From Bacteroidota bacterium (GTDB taxonomy: Bacteria; Bacteroidota; Bacteroidia; Chitinophagales; Chitinophagaceae), in the NCBI GenBank assembly GCA_023409975.1, contig JAEYQO010000058.1, forward strand, positions 10,595 to 74,594: a stretch of DNA of 64,000 bases, given 5' to 3'. The translations under genes and the position numbers were made by a program. Below the pieces are notes generated by a model. The model was not told where the DNA came from. It was given only the letters and a program-made list of their open reading frames with translations, and did not search any database. Positions 60,477 through 64,000 of this stretch are shown here, piece after piece; the stretch's first letter is position 1, and each line of letters begins with the position of its first letter.

Positions 60477-60657
60477 TAAGAGAATAGGTCTTCTCATCAC
60501 CCTCGCCCTCTTCTTTGATGATGCCGTCACCGGTCATCTTCTTCAGGAGGTTGAACAGCTGCAGACCTTTCAGGTCGATGCCCTCAGCGATGGCTGCCTT
60601 GGTTGCGTTCGGATTGTTTTGCAGGAATTGCTGCAGTTGCTCGTTCTTGTTTTCCAT
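60421..60657 (-). CDS. Small winged-helix-like protein, possibly truncated at its 3' end
   Basis: 78 residues. Residues 1-58 look like a compact winged helix (MENKNEQLQQFLQNNPNAT, AIAEGIDLKGLQLFNLLKKM, GIIKEEGEGDEKTYSL), a small DNA-binding-like domain. The final ~18 residues (STLSAPALSGTQPPS) are antisense to the winged-helix fragment at 60318-60476 and may come from a junction rather than the original gene. No neighbour explains its role. Confidence 0.5.
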   Translation of the reverse strand: MENKNEQLQQFLQNNPNATKAAIAEGIDLKGLQLFNLLKKMTGDGIIKEEGEGDEKTYSLINLSTLSAPALSGTQPPS

Positions 60658-61014
60658 GTTGGTTTGTATTTATAAAGCGAGTATAGCCGTACCGGGTGGA
60701 ACCGGGAAAACAATGGGTGACAAAACTTGGGCGTTAGCGAAAATTCCGCAGTTCGGTGGCAATGCCCGCTGTAACTTGGCGACGGGCATATAATATAGAT
60801 ACGTAGTTGAGGGTAAAAATCAGGAGATGCCCATCACATGGTCAGGACTGGCCATAAAAGAGGTTCAGAAAGGGCTTTACTGCAAGATTTACTGCAAGAG
60901 GGATTTACGCTGACCATCCAATCAAAGCGAAACGCTTGCCCGTCTTGCGTTTGGCGCAACAGACCTTTAAGCCAGCACCCTGATTACAAGTCAGGCGAGC
61001 ATTTCTGGGTTGAC
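60658..61014. other. 357-bp gap without a supported gene
   Basis: It contains a 12-bp tandem duplication (TTTACTGCAAGA twice, 60876-60899). The short open frames on both strands are not supported by composition or similarity. Probably decayed sequence. Confidence 0.6.
60876..60899. repeat. 12-bp tandem duplication (TTTACTGCAAGA x2)
   Basis: Two exact adjacent copies inside the decayed part of the accessory region. Confidence 0.75.
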
Positions 61015-61372
61015 TTATTCGAACATATTGCTATGCTGCCTTACTCTTAGAACTTTGTTCATCGCCTTCACGAAGATTGTCTCAACCAGGTCTCTGTCAA
61101 CCTGGCTGATGGGATAATAGACTTTTAAATCGATGCCCGGATACCTTCGAACCGGGAGCTTATAACGAAAACCACGGCTTGCCCGTTCTTATATATCACA
61201 ACTTGTGCAATCAAGCCTTCATAACTATATGTAATGACAGCAGATGGGAAGTCTGGTCAGACGCTTTCCAATATGGACATTCTTTGGTTAACAGTAATTC
61301 CAACATCCCAAGCCTTGGCATCCTCAACCACATCTCCTATTATAGGACGCACAAGTTTTCAACCACGTTCAT
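61015..61372 (-). pseudogene. Decayed gene with an internal TGA and a frameshift
   Basis: Read on the minus strand, one frame gives RPIIGDVVEDAKAWDVGITV ... RMSILESV, then TGA (61257-61259, where Trp would fit), then PDFPSAVITYSYEGLIAQVV IYKNG. After a one-base shift near 61182 another frame continues ASRGFRYKLPVRRYPGIDLK and VYYPISQVDRDLVETIFVKA up to a TAA at 61015. The protein-like quality of all three pieces, joined in order, supports one broken gene of unknown family. Confidence 0.5.
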
Positions 61373-61483
61373 ATAAGCGCTAAAATACTAGAGCTTGTTG
61401 ATAGGGTATAATAGGAGAAAATGCAACCGTTTTTACACAAAAACGCAATAGTCGGGTTCAGAAGTCACGCCTATTTGTCCTTC

Positions 61484-61705
61484 CTATCTCAGGTACTGGA
61501 CAATCAGAAGGAGTGCGACCAAGTTGAACGCAATGATGAACGCCAGGCGAATCAGAACGAAAGATAGGGTTCGCTTATTCATTCCACCAAGATAGATCCT
61601 CTTCCCCGTGCCTGATACCGTTAAAGCCCCTTTTAATCTAGCGGCAAACACAATATCTTTATAAATAATATCAGAAACCAAACAAATGTGTAAAACACCC
61701 TTCAA
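61484..61705 (-). CDS. Possible small single-helix membrane protein
   Basis: 73 residues with one strongly hydrophobic C-terminal segment (SFVLIRLAFIIAFNLVALLL). A shorter form could start at Met42 (MNKRTLSF). It is divergent from the FRG gene. No family is recognised and chance is possible. Confidence 0.3.
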   Translation of the reverse strand: MKGVLHICLVSDIIYKDIVFAARLKGALTVSGTGKRIYLGGMNKRTLSFVLIRLAFIIAFNLVALLLIVQYLR

Positions 61706-61722
61706 GGCAAATTCAACAGTTT

Positions 61723-62985
61723 ATGGCACAGCGTGAAATATCCAATCTTGACTTAAAAATAAAACTCACAAATGAACACCTTAATAATGGTGGCATAGAG
61801 AAAATATGGGATAAAGAGCTACTCGAAGACATGCTGTTAGTGAAATCTGGACGAGACGGCAATGTGAATCCAGATACAGTAAGTACAAGGGTAAACGCAT
61901 TTATGTTAGCCATCCTTGGAGGGCAGCTAGCGCCACCACTATATAGTCCGCATCATCTTTCCGAATATGAATCAACACTGCAGAAATCGAATAGCTTCGA
62001 CCAGACTAATATAGATACGAAGGAGCAGTTCGATAACATATATGAAGAATATAAGACGAAAACCGACTTCCTCTTCAGAGGTCAAAGAGAAGCTAAATGG
62101 CGACTGTATGGCAAGATACAGCGACAATGGATTGTAGAGGGACTATCAAAGAAATTTGACAGCTATGAATCACTTCTCAAGAAAATGGTAGAACTAGGGC
62201 GTGATAGATATAATCAAAAGTATGTTGAGTTACTAGGTGAAAAACATGATGATGTTGATAATGACATAGCGGTTCTCAGTTTTCTCCAACATCATGGTTG
62301 TCCGACACCACTACTCGATTGGACTTATAAATTTCAAAACGCTCTCTTCTTCGCCATAGATGGACTAAGTACTGACTATCGAAAACGCGAAATAGATGAC
62401 TATTGTAGCGTTTACTACATAGAAGAGAAATACTTTGAAAGCGGCGGCGTAAGAAATATGATTTACGAGAGTATCGAAAAGCTACAAGAACCTACTCTGC
62501 ATAAACTGATAGATAGGTTTACCGACGATGAAGAAAAAAGACAAAAAATGCGGCAGCACTTTAAGGGGCGTCAGGCGATTGACATAAAGAGAATAAAAGG
62601 TTCAGGAATGATTTCATCCATGCTTAAGATTGAACATATGATGAAGGTACCCGGTACTTATTTCTCCGATGGAAGACCGGACGATATAACATTCTCCTTG
62701 AATAATAGCACTAATATCCAGAATCAAGCTGGCGCATTTACCTGGAATTCTGATGCTACAAAACCGTTTGAATTGGTCGTTAACGAACAAAACATTGAGG
62801 CTGAAGAAGGTCAGGGTCAAGATGAATTCAGAACAAAATATCAGCTCTGCGAGTGTTTCAACATAAACAAAAAACTCGCCAACTACATCAATGATGTGCT
62901 AACAAAAGATGGAATAACAAAGGCCTTTATTTACTCCACCCCAGATATAGATACATGGGACATCTATAATTCTTGTATGGAGTAG
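61723..62985 (+). CDS. FRG-domain protein
   Basis: 420 residues. The defining FRG motif is Phe118-Arg119-Gly120 (TDFLFRGQREAKWRLYGKIQ). Also present are a second conserved region (QHHGCPTPLLDWT, 189-201) and ALFFAIDGL (207-215), all expected for the FRG domain (~100-260). The N-terminal ~95 residues and C-terminal ~150 residues are unassigned. FRG proteins are of unknown biochemical function and often occur in mobile or prophage-like DNA. Lower GC and the neighbours (AbiTii, EVE fragment) support a mobile defence context. Confidence 0.8.
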   Translation: MAQREISNLDLKIKLTNEHLNNGGIEKIWDKELLEDMLLVKSGRDGNVNPDTVSTRVNAFMLAILGGQLAPPLYSPHHLSEYESTLQKSNSFDQTNIDTKEQFDNIYEEYKTKTDFLFRGQREAKWRLYGKIQRQWIVEGLSKKFDSYESLLKKMVELGRDRYNQKYVELLGEKHDDVDNDIAVLSFLQHHGCPTPLLDWTYKFQNALFFAIDGLSTDYRKREIDDYCSVYYIEEKYFESGGVRNMIYESIEKLQEPTLHKLIDRFTDDEEKRQKMRQHFKGRQAIDIKRIKGSGMISSMLKIEHMMKVPGTYFSDGRPDDITFSLNNSTNIQNQAGAFTWNSDATKPFELVVNEQNIEAEEGQGQDEFRTKYQLCECFNINKKLANYINDVLTKDGITKAFIYSTPDIDTWDIYNSCME

Positions 62986-63108
62986 ATAATGACGAATTAT
63001 TCCCCTTGCTATATTTTCTATTGTGTGAGACAGGTCAGGGATGGCAAGCGGAAAAATTAAAACGCCACAAAGATTATATTTATCTCTTACAACCGAATAT
63101 AAACAACG

Positions 63109-63216
63109 ATGTCTCAGCCAAATTACTGGGTCTTCCAAGCTAACCCAAAGCACTATAAGATTATTGAAGCACTCCAGGACAATGCACTGGGCAAACCGAT
63201 GCTGTGGAACTGGATG
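63109..63216 (+). pseudogene. EVE-like gene truncated after ~35 codons by an IS21-type element
   Basis: ATG at 63109 reads MSQPNYWVFQANPKHYKIIE, then ALQDNALGKPMLWNW, then stops: ATG-TAA at 63214-63219 spans the junction. The start resembles EVE domains (NYWxFQxNPKxY...), which bind modified nucleobases and occur in anti-phage restriction proteins; a full domain would be ~140 residues. The in-frame stop comes from the element's first bases (TGTAA at 63215). Confidence 0.5.
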
Positions 63217-63851
63217 TAAATTCCGGATCATGTTGACCCACCGTTCTGGATCATGTTGACCCACCATTCCGGACCATGTTGACCCACCCTGTTGGCGCTT
63301 ACGCCTTGGGGCCGATTCTTCCTATTCTGGGATGTTGACCCACCCACGACAGTCATTAAGGAAGCCTGCGAACCAAAATTCTGGGATGTTGACCCACCTA
63401 TTTTGATCTGCGAGAGTAGGATTTAGAGTTATTCCGCGATGTTGACCCACCTATTTTGATCTGCAAGAGTAGGATTTAGAGTTATTCCGGGATGTTGACC
63501 CACCTGCGTCAGCTATTGAGGAAGCCTGCGCACCAAAATTCTGGGATGTTGACCCACCTGTTTGATCTGCAAGAGTAGGATTTGGTGTTATTCCGGGATG
63601 TTGACCCACCTTTCAAACATGGAGAGGGGCTCCTGATAATTGTCATTCTGGCATGTTGACCCACCTGTGTTAAGGCCTAATGTTCTGAGCTTTCGCTGTC
63701 TTTGCCCAAAAAAATCTTTAAGGGCATGGCACAAAAGCCGGTATCAATGGATCAGCTAAAACAATTACTTCAACTTAAAAATGACGGTATCGGCGTGCGA
63801 GAGATGGCCCGACGCCTAGGCATCTCGCGCAATAGCGTGCGCAAGTACCTT
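63215..63851 (+). mobile_element. IS21-type element, left end and start of istA, interrupted
   Basis: It begins TGTAAATTCCGG at the break in the EVE-like gene, carries ten TGTTGACCCACC repeats (63231-63665), then the N-terminus of an IS21-family IstA. The right side is missing because a second element's end starts near 63852. The boundary positions are inferred from the gene breaks. Confidence 0.6.
63231..63665. repeat. Ten exact TGTTGACCCACC repeats
   Basis: Starts at 63231, 63254, 63277, 63333, 63387, 63440, 63493, 63547, 63599 and 63654. The first three are 23 bp apart and the rest 52-56 bp apart. Most are preceded by TTCYGGGA-type bases. The DNA between them is itself repeated. The position fits transposase-binding sites of an IS21 left end. 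Confidence 0.9.
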
Positions 63852-63863
63852 TGTAAGTCATAA
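63726..63863 (+). pseudogene. istA: Truncated istA (IS21 transposase, DNA-binding N-terminus)
   Basis: 45 codons from ATG 63726: MAQKPVSMDQLKQLLQLKN, then a helix-turn-helix VREMARRLGISRNSVRKYL, the start of an IS21-family IstA. From about 63852 the frame runs into foreign sequence and stops at TAA 63861-63863. A complete IstA has ~400-500 residues; the DDE domain is missing. Confidence 0.7.
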
Positions 63864-64000
63864 GTTTCGATAAATGCGATGTAAGTGCCATCAACAGACT
63901 GATTTAGCCTGCAAAACTCTGCACTCATTGTTGCCGATTTATCTGCACTCATGTTGCCGAATACTGTGTATTCATTGTTGCCGAAACTTATGTACTCCTG
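63852..64000 (+). mobile_element. Left end of a second IS21-like element (continues past the window)
   Basis: It starts TGTAAGTCATAAG, like the first element's TGTAA, and contains three TGTTGCCGA repeats 23-24 bp apart. Its transposase genes would lie beyond 64000. Confidence 0.5.
63929..63984. repeat. Three TGTTGCCGA repeats, 23-24 bp apart
   Basis: Copies at 63929, 63952 and 63976, embedded in a longer unit (CTGCACTCAT-TGTTGCCGA). The spacing equals that of the first three copies in the neighbouring element, consistent with transposase-binding sites. Confidence 0.7.

Noticed and set aside
60838..61050. 70-codon open frame on the plus strand
   Set aside because: It spans a 12-bp tandem duplication and overlaps the antisense decayed gene; no similarity is recognised.
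61257..61259. TGA read as selenocysteine
   Set aside because: A frameshift follows about 75 bp later and no selenocysteine hairpin is evident; plain gene decay (Trp TGG to TGA) is simpler.
63231..63665. CRISPR array
   Set aside because: The repeat is only 12 bp, spacing differs (23 and 52-56 bp), the intervening DNA is itself repeated, and no cas gene is seen. An IS21 end explains it better.

Overview
The window is a chromosomal stretch of a Bacteroidota bacterium, most likely family Chitinophagaceae (inference). Three things point there: several secreted proteins with type IX secretion (T9SS) C-terminal sorting domains, the gliding lipoprotein GldH, and many promoters of the phylum-specific type (TTTG about 19 bp upstream of TAnnTTTG, often only 5-20 bp before the start codon). 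Most of it is ordinary core genome; roughly the last 4.9 kb is accessory DNA.

Layout. 1-15 kb: the tail of a partial gene; a propeller-repeat T9SS protein; a TPR histidine kinase/LuxR regulator pair; a secreted cluster (a large S8 protease with a parallel beta-helix, flanked by two related T9SS proteins that share a promoter); a HipB/HipA toxin-antitoxin pair with two visible operator palindromes; and an HscA-like Hsp70. 15-30 kb: a second LuxR-type two-component system with a propeller sensor, an outer-membrane beta-barrel receptor, an EnvC-like murein hydrolase activator, a YicC-family RNase, gldH, an orphan histidine kinase, RNase HII, a polytopic membrane protein, and a sigma factor/anti-sigma/outer-membrane protein cassette. 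30-46 kb: ligA, a PKD/T9SS type B protein, uvrB, a TPR protein with a PstS-like lipoprotein, a histone H1-like protein, rpmA-rplU, a GH3-family enzyme, a 630-bp gap with three 11-bp repeat arrays, a C-terminal processing protease and a small T9SS protein. 46-59 kb: an LRR protein, glyS, an MbnP/MbnH-like copper protein and di-haem enzyme pair, an OmpR-type regulator, tRNA-Leu, trigger factor, miaA, rlmN, an SRPBCC/GyrI-like protein, a glycosyltransferase fusion and tRNA-Asn.

From tRNA-Asn (59051-59127) to the right edge the sequence is AT-richer and looks acquired. It holds an inverted 5' half-tRNA, an AbiTii-domain protein, fragments of winged-helix genes, a decayed gene with a frameshift and an internal stop, an FRG-domain protein, and the first 35 codons of an EVE-like protein cut by an IS21-type element. 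That element starts with ten copies of TGTTGACCCACC, and its istA is interrupted by the end of a second IS21-like element. The best reading is a degraded anti-phage or mobile island beside a tRNA gene. The most unusual signals are this island, the 11-bp helically phased arrays at 42939-43430, the hipBA operators and the promoter shared by the two protease-flanking genes.

All family assignments come from reading motifs and overall resemblance; no database search was run.
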